This document shows positions 27,223-34,832 of a stretch of DNA of 64,000 bases, piece by piece (position 1 is the first letter of the stretch; each line of letters begins with the position of its first letter). A program made the position numbers and the translations under genes. The stretch is from Yeosuana aromativorans (GTDB lineage: Bacteria; Bacteroidota; Bacteroidia; Flavobacteriales; Flavobacteriaceae). The notes under the pieces are model-generated. The model did no database searches and had not been told where the DNA came from. It saw only the letters and a program-made list of their open reading frames with translations. The stretch spans positions 62,001 through 126,000 of the forward strand of contig NZ_BMNR01000005.1 in NCBI RefSeq assembly GCF_014646655.1, written 5' to 3'.

Positions 27223-29517
27223 TTACCAATACATCCTAAACAAAAAGTTTGGCGTTAGATTAAGTGAATAATAATCTTGAATTACAACCGGGTCATCTGC
27301 AATGTTGTTTCCTGTGTATTCCCTACTCAAATGATTTTTTTGGTTATACAGATTCCAAATAGACAGCCCAACTTTACCTTTGATATCTGATTTTTTTGAA
27401 AACCAAAAATTATAGACCGATGAGAGATCAAGTCTATGGTAATTAGGAAGTCTTTCAGTATTCACACCTACCAAACTTACATCGTCATCATTTGGGTTTA
27501 CAGTTGAGAGGGTGTATGGTTTTCCTGTATGCCATTTCCAACCTAAGGCAACTTGCAATTTTTTGGTTTTGTAGGATATAGAAGCTGATATAGCATGGGC
27601 TATTTCATTACTGGCCGTAAAATAACGATTGTTATTGATGCCATCAAATCTAGCATCGATTTGATTTATTGAATAGCTTATCCATGTTTTGATTGATTTA
27701 AAATCTTTTTTGGTATAAAAGTCCAAACCATAGATGTTTTGTTCACCTTTCAAATATTTGGTATCATCTTCATTGTAAAAACCTAACGGAAGCGAGCTGA
27801 TTCCTGTTACTTTTTTATAATATGAATCAAAATCAAAACTCCATCCATTTTTATGATATAACGCACCAAGTGATAAGTGGTTGCTGTTTAAAATGGGTGC
27901 TTCCTTACCATCGGATAATCGCCAAAGCTTATTTTCCAAAGACAAATCACTATAAACGGTTTCATCAATTTGGTAAATAACTTGGTTTTTAATTTCACCA
28001 GAGGCCTGTATTTTTAGATTATCATTTATGTTTTTTACAATTAAAAGTCTTGGCTCTAATCTCAATGTATTTAACTGGCGATAATAATTCGCTCTCATTC
28101 CTATATCAAAATTGAATGATTTTGATTGTCTGTTGGAGTAATTTGCAAACAAGGCATGCGTATTTATTTTTGAATCGTTTTGGTCAAGTACAATAGGTGA
28201 GTCTGTAGTTTCAACAAAGGAATAACCAACATGTTTAAAACTGGTTTGATAGCCCAAACTTAATGTATTGTGCAATGAAAGTTCAGTAGAAAAATCAAAG
28301 TCCCTAATTTTGTTTTCCTTATCAAATTTTGATAATTGAGTGTTATCTTCTTCTGTAACAAAATCATACTGCAACATATAATCTGAAAAACTGACCTTTG
28401 TAGTTTGTTTGACATTTGAGTTCCAATTTTTGTTCCAATTTAAACTATAGCCGTTGTTTTCAGTGTCAATATAATCTTGGTAGAATATATTGTTGTTAAA
28501 ATCTTGATAGTCATGTAGCAAATCATTGTCAATATGTATGAGACTGCCCGATAAGGTATTATTGCTGTTTAATTTGTAATTTAGTTTGACGTTATAATCT
28601 TTAAAATGAAAGTTTTCTTCAGAAGTTTCATTGTCCAATATGGATGAATTTTGAAACACTTTCTGCTCCATTTTTTTGAAGGTATTGGTCTCAAATAGAT
28701 TCTCATAAGATTTTCTATAAGCCACCAAAACACTCAATTTGTTTGGTATGATTGGTGTTTCAAAAAAAGCATCGGCACTTATCCCGTTAAATCCAAATCC
28801 CATATTTATTTTCTCAGTAATATCATTACTTGTTGAAATGTCAACAACACTGGAAATTCTTTCACCAAAACGAGGATTTGTACCTTTATTGTAAAACGTT
28901 ATGTTTTGGGTAATGTTTGGGTTGAATGACGAAATCATACCAAATAAATGCCCACTGTGGTACATGGTTATTCCGTCCCAAATTATGTGATTCTGATCTG
29001 GAGTTCCACCTCTTACACTTAGGCCTGTAGCTGTTTCGTTTGGACTTATTACTCCGGGTAATTCCTGTAGACTTACCAAAACATCAGCTTCAATCAGGCC
29101 TGGTAAGATGTCCAGTTGTTTGGGCTGTATCTTGTAGGTTGCGTCCATGTTTTTTGAAATCCCTCGGGTTAAATATTCATTAATAATAACCGTATTCAGT
29201 TGCTGGTAATTAAAGGTTTCTTCTTCAGCTTTATTGACCACGATGTATCGCTGATTTATAATTTTGAAATGAATGTTGAGTAAGGAGGATAATTCATCCA
29301 AAGTTTCATTTAACGTGCGTTTTTTTTCTTCTAATGAAACGGTCTTGCCATCAATAAGCTTGTTTGGGTATGATATTTTTACATTATAAGCCTTTTCCAA
29401 AGTTATTATGGCATTGGCCGCTTCAACGTTGTCAAAATGAATTAAAGGTGTTACTGGTTCCTGTGAAAAGGCAATAAAAGGTAGAAATAGAAACAAAAAA
29501 TATAAGGGTAACTTCAT
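27223..29517 (-). CDS. TonB-dependent transducer receptor with N-terminal STN domain
   Basis: 764 aa. Signal peptide (about 1-18), then an STN domain (about 25-98: TPLIHFDNVEAANAIITLEK), the module that touches a FecR anti-sigma factor in the periplasm. A plug domain follows (LPGLIEADVLVSLQELPGV region, GLSVRGGTPDQN) and then a 22-strand-type barrel ending in an aromatic residue (FLFRMYW). It is shorter than SusC proteins and has no SusD partner, so it looks like a FecA-type signalling receptor. The ligand is unknown. Four bases separate it from fecR. Confidence 0.92.
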   Translation of the reverse strand: MKLPLYFLFLFLPFIAFSQEPVTPLIHFDNVEAANAIITLEKAYNVKISYPNKLIDGKTVSLEEKKRTLNETLDELSSLLNIHFKIINQRYIVVNKAEEETFNYQQLNTVIINEYLTRGISKNMDATYKIQPKQLDILPGLIEADVLVSLQELPGVISPNETATGLSVRGGTPDQNHIIWDGITMYHSGHLFGMISSFNPNITQNITFYNKGTNPRFGERISSVVDISTSNDITEKINMGFGFNGISADAFFETPIIPNKLSVLVAYRKSYENLFETNTFKKMEQKVFQNSSILDNETSEENFHFKDYNVKLNYKLNSNNTLSGSLIHIDNDLLHDYQDFNNNIFYQDYIDTENNGYSLNWNKNWNSNVKQTTKVSFSDYMLQYDFVTEEDNTQLSKFDKENKIRDFDFSTELSLHNTLSLGYQTSFKHVGYSFVETTDSPIVLDQNDSKINTHALFANYSNRQSKSFNFDIGMRANYYRQLNTLRLEPRLLIVKNINDNLKIQASGEIKNQVIYQIDETVYSDLSLENKLWRLSDGKEAPILNSNHLSLGALYHKNGWSFDFDSYYKKVTGISSLPLGFYNEDDTKYLKGEQNIYGLDFYTKKDFKSIKTWISYSINQIDARFDGINNNRYFTASNEIAHAISASISYKTKKLQVALGWKWHTGKPYTLSTVNPNDDDVSLVGVNTERLPNYHRLDLSSVYNFWFSKKSDIKGKVGLSIWNLYNQKNHLSREYTGNNIADDPVVIQDYYSLNLTPNFLFRMYW

Positions 29518-29520
29518 TGA

Positions 29521-30456
29521 CTATTCAGACAATAATATTTTTTTGTCTAAAATAGTATATTTAATGTTAACTGTATCAAAAACCGATGAAAGAGCGGTAT
29601 TTAAATCCTTATTATCAAAACTTCCAGTAAACAAAACGGTGTCATCTATGTTTTTGGCGCTGAATGTTATGTTGAACTGTTTTTCAAGGGCCATCATAAC
29701 TTGTTTCAATGGCACTCGTCTAAAGCTGCTTTCCCCATGAATCCAAGATGGATTGGCATCCAGTTCATGTAATGTCTCTTTTTCAAAAACGCCATTGGTG
29801 TTTCTTACTGATAGATTTGGAGTCAGTATGAATTCCTTATTGTTACTGGTAACTTTTACTTTTCCTTTGTAGCAGGTAACCTCAAAGAAAGACGGACTTG
29901 TATTTACATTAAACTGCGTGCCCAGAACAGTTACGGTTCCATTTTTGGTAACCACGGTAAAGGTTTTGCCTTTGGTTACTTTAAAAAAGGCCTCACCATC
30001 CAAAAACACCTCTCGTTTATGTTTCCAATCTTTTTTATTGTATTTTAAATTTGATTTGGCATTAAGAATGACTTCAGAACCATCTAAAAGTGCAACGGTT
30101 TTCAACTCTCCAAAGTTGGAAGCATATTCAACATTGCTGGTTTTTAAAAAGAAAGTTGCACTTAAAAATAGAACTATTGTTGCTGCTATTGCCATAGCAA
30201 CTTTGACATATAGATTTATGGTTTTTGTTTTAGATTGAGCATTTCTTTTATCTTTTATCCTAGCTTGAATTTTTGCATAGGTATCATCAAGTGGTTTTTG
30301 TAAATGCTCATAAACACCAATCCCAGCTTTGATTTTATTGTATATTTTAAACTCTTCATCACCAACTACTTTTTTAAAGGCAGAGTCAGAAAGCTGGCCA
30401 TCCATCCAATGTGCCAAAAATACATCATGCTCGTTTTTAGTAGTTTTCATGTCCAT
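29521..30456 (-). CDS. FecR family anti-sigma factor
   Basis: 311 aa. The cytoplasmic N-terminus (about 1-85) would bind the sigma factor; one membrane span (about 86-107, VAMAIAATIVLFLSATFFL) follows. The periplasmic FecR domain (about 115-215) has GEAFFKVTKGKTFTV-type sequence, and a C-terminal DUF4974-like STN-fold domain follows (about 240-311). It carries a signal from the TonB receptor across the inner membrane to the ECF sigma factor. A bipartite element (30479-30506) lies just upstream. Confidence 0.93.
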   Translation of the reverse strand: MDMKTTKNEHDVFLAHWMDGQLSDSAFKKVVGDEEFKIYNKIKAGIGVYEHLQKPLDDTYAKIQARIKDKRNAQSKTKTINLYVKVAMAIAATIVLFLSATFFLKTSNVEYASNFGELKTVALLDGSEVILNAKSNLKYNKKDWKHKREVFLDGEAFFKVTKGKTFTVVTKNGTVTVLGTQFNVNTSPSFFEVTCYKGKVKVTSNNKEFILTPNLSVRNTNGVFEKETLHELDANPSWIHGESSFRRVPLKQVMMALEKQFNITFSAKNIDDTVLFTGSFDNKDLNTALSSVFDTVNIKYTILDKKILLSE

Positions 30457-30478
30457 AAATTCTCGTAATCAATTAGTA

Positions 30479-30506
30479 ATACAATTTAAAACCATAAAAC
30501 CCTACT
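30479..30506 (-). promoter_or_regulatory. Candidate ECF sigma promoter, copy C (upstream of fecR)
   Basis: Minus strand: AGTAGGGT (30506-30499), 15 bases, TGTAT (30483-30479). The same two blocks with the same 15-base spacer occur at 31081 and 31258. It lies in the 53-base gap between the sigma and fecR genes, with a transcript start near 30472, placing fecR and the receptor under sigma control separately from the sigma gene. Confidence 0.6.
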
Positions 30507-30509
30507 TTA

Positions 30510-31022
30510 TTAAATGTTTCCAATTTTTTCTCGCAATACCAAAAGGGCGCCATGCATGCGTTTTTCTACTGCTTTGACCGATAGACCCAACTCTTCGGCA
30601 ATGTCTTTGTACTTCTTTTTTTCTATCCTGTTCAGTAAAAATACTTCACGCTGTATTTCGGGCAAATCTTTAATGGCTTTTTCCAATTTTATTAAAAACT
30701 CTTCTTCCAATACTAAAAATTCCGGGGATTCATTGGTGCTTGTTTTACCATTTATTTGTTGGTGTGCATGCACAACTTTATTGTGCTTTACAATGTTTAA
30801 GAATAAATTATTGGCAATGGTATACAAGTAATTTTTAACGGTATCAAAGAGTACCTTTTCACAATCTTCCCAAATTTTTACAAACGCATCTTGAACAATG
30901 TCTTCTGCTATTTGGGCATCTCTTGTTTTAGAAAAAATATAACGTTTGATGTCTTTTGCATAACTCTTGAAAATACTTTCAAAAACTTGATCATCACAAA
31001 CATTTTTTGATTTAATACCCAT
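30510..31022 (-). CDS. ECF RNA polymerase sigma factor (FecI-like)
   Basis: 170 aa. Sigma region 2 (about 13-78; IAEDIVQDAFVKIWE and FDTVKNYLYTIANN) and region 4 (about 118-165; LPEIQREVFLLNRIEKKKY, KDIAEELGLSVKAVEKRM) are readable. There is no region 3, as expected for ECF sigma factors, and it belongs with the Bacteroidetes FecI-like group by its FecR neighbour. FecR would hold it inactive until the receptor binds its ligand. It appears to have its own housekeeping-type promoter (31050-31057). Confidence 0.94.
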   Translation of the reverse strand: MGIKSKNVCDDQVFESIFKSYAKDIKRYIFSKTRDAQIAEDIVQDAFVKIWEDCEKVLFDTVKNYLYTIANNLFLNIVKHNKVVHAHQQINGKTSTNESPEFLVLEEEFLIKLEKAIKDLPEIQREVFLLNRIEKKKYKDIAEELGLSVKAVEKRMHGALLVLREKIGNI

Positions 31023-31049
31023 GCATTAATTTATTGTACTTTGAGTTTT

Positions 31050-31057
31050 CAAAACTA
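31050..31057 (-). promoter_or_regulatory. Candidate housekeeping -7 element for the ECF sigma gene
   Basis: Minus strand TAGTTTTG, full TAnnTTTG match, about 28 bases before the sigma ATG. No clear -33. It differs from the GTAGGGT element, suggesting the sigma gene is expressed by the main sigma factor while fecR and the receptor are not. Confidence 0.5.
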
Positions 31058-31080
31058 AATAAAAAAAATATAAGAATCTT

Positions 31081-31108
31081 GGTAGGGTATTTTTTTTAAT
31101 GCTTGTAT
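31081..31108 (+). promoter_or_regulatory. Candidate ECF sigma promoter, copy A
   Basis: GGTAGGGT (31081-31088), 15 bases, TGTAT (31104-31108). Same blocks and spacing as copies B and C. It points right, into a segment that has no protein gene and ends at two terminators (31175 and 31224). Confidence 0.55.
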
Positions 31109-31123
31109 AAGTTAATGATTACT

Positions 31124-31175
31124 AAAGATTGTCTTACTATAGATCTCTCATAATAGCTGGTAGCAATCTTTTTTT
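31124..31175 (+). terminator. Hairpin with T run, first of two
   Basis: AAAGATTG (31124-31131) pairs with CAATCTTT (31164-31171) across a 32-base loop holding a smaller CTAT/ATAG pairing. Seven T residues end at 31175. The large loop makes it weaker than the next one. Confidence 0.4.
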
Positions 31176-31190
31176 GTGTTGATTGGTAGT

Positions 31191-31224
31191 AGAAAAGCCT
31201 TATAAATTAAGGCTTTTCTTTTTT
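31191..31224 (+). terminator. Strong rho-independent terminator without an upstream gene
   Basis: Perfect 12-bp stem AGAAAAGCCTTA / TAAGGCTTTTCT with a 5-base loop (31203-31207) and a T run at 31219-31224. It points right, yet the nearest plus-strand gene upstream is serB, 4 kb away beyond three minus-strand genes. Confidence 0.85.
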
Positions 31225-31257
31225 AAATTAAAAAATGAGGATTTTAATAATTTTTTT

Positions 31258-31285
31258 GGTAGGGTTTTTATTTTTTAAACTGTAT
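31258..31285 (+). promoter_or_regulatory. Candidate ECF sigma promoter, copy B (thioredoxin-apbE operon)
   Basis: GGTAGGGT (31258-31265), 15 bases, TGTAT (31281-31285). Predicted start near 31292, ahead of a weak reading frame at 31306 and the thioredoxin gene at 31548. Same spacing as copies A and C. Confidence 0.6.
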
Positions 31286-31305
31286 TGGTATAAAACTTAA
31301 CCTAA

Positions 31306-31506
31306 ATGAGAAAAATAACTTTTGCTATTATAATTTGGTTAGCAGGAATGTGTTCAACAGAAAAACCGCTTTCAAATAACCCAATTAGGAAACCTTGTAA
31401 GAGACTTTATCTACAAACGTTTTATAAATTTTATTTCGCTGATGCGATGATTCAAAACAAGCAATCAAAGAATTCGATGTTAAATAAAATCTCATTAGTA
31501 TCCTAA
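31306..31506 (+). CDS. Possible small protein or leader peptide (uncertain)
   Basis: 66 codons from an ATG about 14 bases after the predicted start of promoter B. The N-terminus (MRKITFAIIIWLAGMCS) looks like a short signal or lipoprotein-type sequence; the rest is Lys/Asn-rich with no motif. The 41-base gap to thioredoxin and the position favour a leader or small secreted protein, but composition alone could be chance. No family recognised. Confidence 0.3.
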   Translation: MRKITFAIIIWLAGMCSTEKPLSNNPIRKPCKRLYLQTFYKFYFADAMIQNKQSKNSMLNKISLVS

Positions 31507-31547
31507 ATTCCAATAAATAATCCTTTTAAATTATAAATCCACAATCA

Positions 31548-31994
31548 ATGAAAAAAATATTTTGTTTTAGTATAGTCGCTTTGGTCTTTAATTTCAGTAT
31601 GCTTGGCCAAAATTGGGAGACAAATTTCAATAAAGCCAAAGAAGAGGCTTCAAAGACCAATCATGATATTGTCCTGGTATTTCAGGGATCTGATTGGTGC
31701 GGTCCGTGCATGAAGTTGGAAAAAGAAATTTGGAGTTCTCCAGAGTTTCAAAAACTAGCTAAAGACCGCTTTGTTATGCTTAAAGCTGATTTTCCCAGAA
31801 GAAAAGCCAATAAACTATCTGATGAACAGGCAGCTCAAAACGCCAAACTAGCCGAAATGTATAATGAACAAGGCTTTTTCCCACTGGTAGTTGTATTGAA
31901 TTCAAGCGGAAAAGTTTTGGGTAAAATGGGATATGAAAAATTATCACCCAAGAGCTATTACAATAAATTAATCTCTTTTGATCCTTCGCTTTGA
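31548..31994 (+). CDS. Exported thioredoxin-like protein
   Basis: 148 aa. Signal peptide (about 1-20, ending LGQ), then a thioredoxin fold with the redox motif WCGPC (Cys51, Cys54) and a cis-Pro region (FFPLVVVLN). It resembles Thioredoxin_7-type periplasmic reductases. It overlaps apbE by three bases (TTGA) and leads an operon apbE-DUF4266-DUF3570. It may keep cysteines of the DUF4266 lipoprotein (GGGCGCN tail) or another partner reduced; that is inference. Confidence 0.9.
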   Translation: MKKIFCFSIVALVFNFSMLGQNWETNFNKAKEEASKTNHDIVLVFQGSDWCGPCMKLEKEIWSSPEFQKLAKDRFVMLKADFPRRKANKLSDEQAAQNAKLAEMYNEQGFFPLVVVLNSSGKVLGKMGYEKLSPKSYYNKLISFDPSL

Positions 31995-32974
31995 GACATA
32001 TTTTTTTAGGAATATTATTGTTATTCACATCGTTTGCGTTTTCGCAAGAGGTTTACAGAAGAACCTTGAAACTCATGGGAAGTCGTTACGATATATCTGT
32101 AGTAGCTGATAATCAAGCTGAAGGCGAATCGTATATAGATATTGCAGTGAATGAGATATCACGAATAGAAAAAATGATATCCTCATGGGATCCTACCACA
32201 GAAACATCTGAAATCAACAGAAATGCTGGAATAAAACCAGTAGTGGTTGATGAAGAGCTTTTTAATTTGATTCAACGAGCCATAAAGATTTCAAAATTAA
32301 CAGAAGGTGCTTTTGACATCAGTTATGCATCCATGGATAAGATATGGAAGTTTGATGGTAGTATGACTGAAATGCCTAGTGAGGAAGCCATAAAAAATTC
32401 GGTTGCTAAAGTAGGTTACCAAAATATCATTTTAAATGAAGCCGATCATTCTGTCTTTTTAAAATTGAAAGGCATGAAGATTGGTTTTGGTGCTATTGGT
32501 AAAGGCTATTCAGCAGATAAGGCCAAGGCTTTATTGATAAGTAAAGGTGTTAAGGCCGGAATTATCAATGCCTCAGGCGATTTGACCACTTGGGGTACAC
32601 AACCAGACGGAAAGGATTGGATGGTTGCCATTGTAAACCCAATTAACAAAGACAAAGTATTTGCTTGGTTACCTGTGCATAATTCGGCAGTAGTCACTTC
32701 AGGCAATTATGAAAAATATGTCAAGTTTAATGGCGTGTTGTACACACATATTATAGACCCAAGAACGGGATATCCTGCAACAGGGCTTTTAAGTGCATCT
32801 ATATTTACAGCCAATGCAGAATTAGCTGATGCATTGGCAACTTCTGTGTTTGTAATGGGCGTAGATGTAGGTTTGGATTTTATCAATCAATTAAAAGGAG
32901 TGGAATGTATCCTTGTTGATAAGGATAACAAGGTTCAAACATCAAAAAACATGAATTTAAAACAGTTGAATTAA
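31991..32974 (+). CDS. apbE: FAD:protein FMN transferase ApbE
   Basis: 327 aa starting at TTG that overlaps the thioredoxin stop. A signal peptide (LGILLLFTSFAFS) exports it. ApbE blocks are present: SSWDPTTETSEINR, GFGAIGKGYSADKA, NASGDLTTWG and HIIDPRTGYPA, the last carrying the Mg-binding Asp. ApbE covalently links FMN to Thr/Ser of target proteins outside the cytoplasm. No Rnf/Nqr/NosR target with a clear S/T-G-A-T/S motif is next to it, so the substrate is open. One base separates it from DUF4266. Confidence 0.94.
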   Translation: MRHIFLGILLLFTSFAFSQEVYRRTLKLMGSRYDISVVADNQAEGESYIDIAVNEISRIEKMISSWDPTTETSEINRNAGIKPVVVDEELFNLIQRAIKISKLTEGAFDISYASMDKIWKFDGSMTEMPSEEAIKNSVAKVGYQNIILNEADHSVFLKLKGMKIGFGAIGKGYSADKAKALLISKGVKAGIINASGDLTTWGTQPDGKDWMVAIVNPINKDKVFAWLPVHNSAVVTSGNYEKYVKFNGVLYTHIIDPRTGYPATGLLSASIFTANAELADALATSVFVMGVDVGLDFINQLKGVECILVDKDNKVQTSKNMNLKQLN

Positions 32975-32975
32975 C

Positions 32976-33182
32976 ATGAAAAAACTGGTTATAATACTAG
33001 TAGCTATGTCTTTTACGTCTTGTATGGCCGTTAAAGAATACGAAAGAGTAAATATAAATGATCCCGATATGGCTTTATCAAGAAAGAAGTCTGATAGGTT
33101 TGAGAGGAACTTCCAAGTGTATCGAGAAGGCGCGTCTGGCGCTAATGGCGGAAAATCAGGTGGTGGTTGTGGTTGTAATTAA
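32976..33182 (+). CDS. DUF4266 small lipoprotein with C-terminal GGGCGCN
   Basis: 68 aa. A lipoprotein signal with Cys16 (SFTSC) leaves a mature peptide of 53 residues. The tail is very Gly-rich, with two Cys: EGASGANGGKSGGGCGCN. This matches DUF4266, which in flavobacteria travels with apbE and DUF3570. The tail could be a metal-binding, redox or modification site, perhaps served by the thioredoxin or ApbE; no function is established to my knowledge. It sits one base after apbE and 47 bases before DUF3570. Confidence 0.85.
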   Translation: MKKLVIILVAMSFTSCMAVKEYERVNINDPDMALSRKKSDRFERNFQVYREGASGANGGKSGGGCGCN

Positions 33183-33229
33183 TCCATATTTCAAAAATAC
33201 AATTCCCAATATCTTTATAAAGCTAATTC

Positions 33230-34714
33230 ATGAAAGCAACATATAAATTAATGATTTTTGCAATATTACTGTCTTCAGTATCTTTTGCACAACAAAATAA
33301 TACAAGTACATATAAAAAGCGCGTTTTGGATAATACAGAGGCAGAATTTTTGACCAGTTATTATAACCAAGACGGAAGCAATGCCTCAGTAACGGGTGGT
33401 ATTGGTAGTGAGAAACTTAATGATTTTACTCCAACTGTAGTTGTAAGCGTGCCTTTAAATGATGACGATGTATTAACTATAGATGCGGGAATTTCAACAT
33501 ATTCTTCGGCTTCTTCAAGTAATTTAAATCCTTTTGATAGAACAATAAAAGTTCCAAAATCAAGCACAACGGTTATAACGTCTGCCTCAAAAGGAACCAC
33601 AAAAACCATAACGAAATATGCAAAAGTAAGCTCTCCAACCCCTTGGGCAGCATCTTCAGGTGCATCACGGGCTGACATTTGGGGCAACATAACAGGTAGT
33701 TATGCCCATAGCTCAAATAGCAGAAATACTATTTGGGATGCTGATTTGTCTTTGTCACACGAGTTTGATTACAATTCGCTTGGATTGGGAGTTGGTCTCA
33801 CGCAATTGCTCAATGATAAAAATACAACGCTGGGTTTAAGTGCCAATGTGTATTTGGATAAGTGGAACCCTAAATATCCAACAGAACTGCACTGGTACTT
33901 ATTGGGAAATAAAAGCTTAAACAGTAACTATTTTCAGGGCGTACCTATTTATAACCAGAATGGAACTGAAATTGACAAGACAGGCAATACAACAACTGTT
34001 TGGAATCCATTAAATTATAGTTTTATTCAAAACACTTCAAGAAACTCATATTCTGCCTCTTTTAGTTTTTCACAGATATTAAATAAAAACGCACAGTTTT
34101 CCATATTCTTCGATGTAGTAAAGCAACAAGGTTGGTTGTCAAATCCCATGCAACGTGTTTATTTTGGTGACGTTGAAAATTTTTATATCGGAAATCCAGC
34201 TACCATTCCAAATTATACATCGCGAAGTAACAATGATGTGTTCCAGCTGGCTGATGACATGGAACGTTTGCCAAGTTCACGTTTAAAACTACCAATAGGG
34301 ATGAATTTTAATTATTATTTAAACGAAACCTTTGTTTTGCGCACGTATTACAGATATTATACTGATGATTGGGGTATTAAATCAAATACGGCAAATATAG
34401 AAATACCAATTAAAATAAGTCCTAAATGGACGGTATACCCATCATATAGATATTATGATCAAACAGCGGCGGATTATTTTGCGCCGTATGAACAAAACTT
34501 ATCTACTAGTAAATATTATACATCCGATTACGATTTATCAAAATTTAATTCCAATCAGTATGGTTTTGGCTTTGGGTATACAGATGTTTTTGCCAGTTGG
34601 CATCTTTGGGGTTTAGGCTTAAAAAATATAGATTTAAAATATTATAACTACAAAAGGAGCACTGGTTTGAATGCTAGTATTATTACTGCGGGGATTAAAT
34701 TTATTTTAGATTAA
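33230..34714 (+). CDS. DUF3570 outer-membrane beta-barrel protein
   Basis: 494 aa. Signal peptide (about 1-20, MIFAILLSSVSFA). The mature protein is rich in alternating aromatic/polar strands (YSFIQNTSRNSYSASFSFSQ; LRTYYRYYTDDWG) and ends in a hydrophobic strand (AGIKFILD), as in outer-membrane barrels. The arrangement fits DUF3570. It is the last gene of the thioredoxin-apbE-DUF4266 operon. An outer-membrane protein here suggests the operon builds an envelope redox or uptake device. Confidence 0.87.
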   Translation: MKATYKLMIFAILLSSVSFAQQNNTSTYKKRVLDNTEAEFLTSYYNQDGSNASVTGGIGSEKLNDFTPTVVVSVPLNDDDVLTIDAGISTYSSASSSNLNPFDRTIKVPKSSTTVITSASKGTTKTITKYAKVSSPTPWAASSGASRADIWGNITGSYAHSSNSRNTIWDADLSLSHEFDYNSLGLGVGLTQLLNDKNTTLGLSANVYLDKWNPKYPTELHWYLLGNKSLNSNYFQGVPIYNQNGTEIDKTGNTTTVWNPLNYSFIQNTSRNSYSASFSFSQILNKNAQFSIFFDVVKQQGWLSNPMQRVYFGDVENFYIGNPATIPNYTSRSNNDVFQLADDMERLPSSRLKLPIGMNFNYYLNETFVLRTYYRYYTDDWGIKSNTANIEIPIKISPKWTVYPSYRYYDQTAADYFAPYEQNLSTSKYYTSDYDLSKFNSNQYGFGFGYTDVFASWHLWGLGLKNIDLKYYNYKRSTGLNASIITAGIKFILD

Positions 34715-34797
34715 AAACTGTTTAAAAACTAGTTATAAATCTATCTTAAAGTTTTTATTGTTCTTTTTAAAAGTAGTATTTTGGCATGGTTTTTTAA

Positions 34798-34811
34798 TTA
34801 ACGGTCGTTAA
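34798..34811. promoter_or_regulatory. 14-bp palindrome upstream of the GH3 fusion gene
   Basis: TTAACG, GT, CGTTAA: perfect 6-bp arms, 22 bases before the ATG at 34833. Could be an operator for a dimeric regulator; no other copy seen. Confidence 0.3.
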
Positions 34812-34832
34812 CTTAAAAATCATTGTTAAACC

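Larger units (their letters stand above)
31115..31224 (+). ncRNA. Predicted small RNA from ECF promoter A to tandem terminators
   Basis: Inferred, not seen directly. Candidate promoter A predicts a start near 31115. Terminator-like structures end at 31175 (arms AAAGATTG / CAATCTTT, then seven T) and at 31224 (12-bp perfect stem, six T). The transcript would be about 60 or 110 nt. No convincing reading frame lies inside. It could instead be a leader attenuating the thioredoxin operon, but promoter B lies after the terminators, which argues for a separate RNA. Confidence 0.4.
31023..31547. other. Regulatory intergenic region between divergent sigma and thioredoxin operons
   Basis: This 525-base stretch holds no strong gene. 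From left to right: a minus-strand -7 element for the sigma gene, candidate ECF promoter A, two successive hairpin-plus-T-run terminators pointing right, candidate ECF promoter B, and a weak 66-codon reading frame at 31306. Terminators without an upstream plus-strand gene imply a short transcript in between. Confidence 0.7.

Noticed and set aside
31130-31190. Riboswitch or T-box upstream of the thioredoxin operon
   Set aside because: No known conserved riboswitch core recognised, and candidate promoter B lies downstream of the hairpins, so they would not be in the operon leader.
33058-33246. Shifted-frame reading of the DUF4266 region
   Set aside because: The annotated frame has a lipoprotein signal and the family tail; the alternative has neither.
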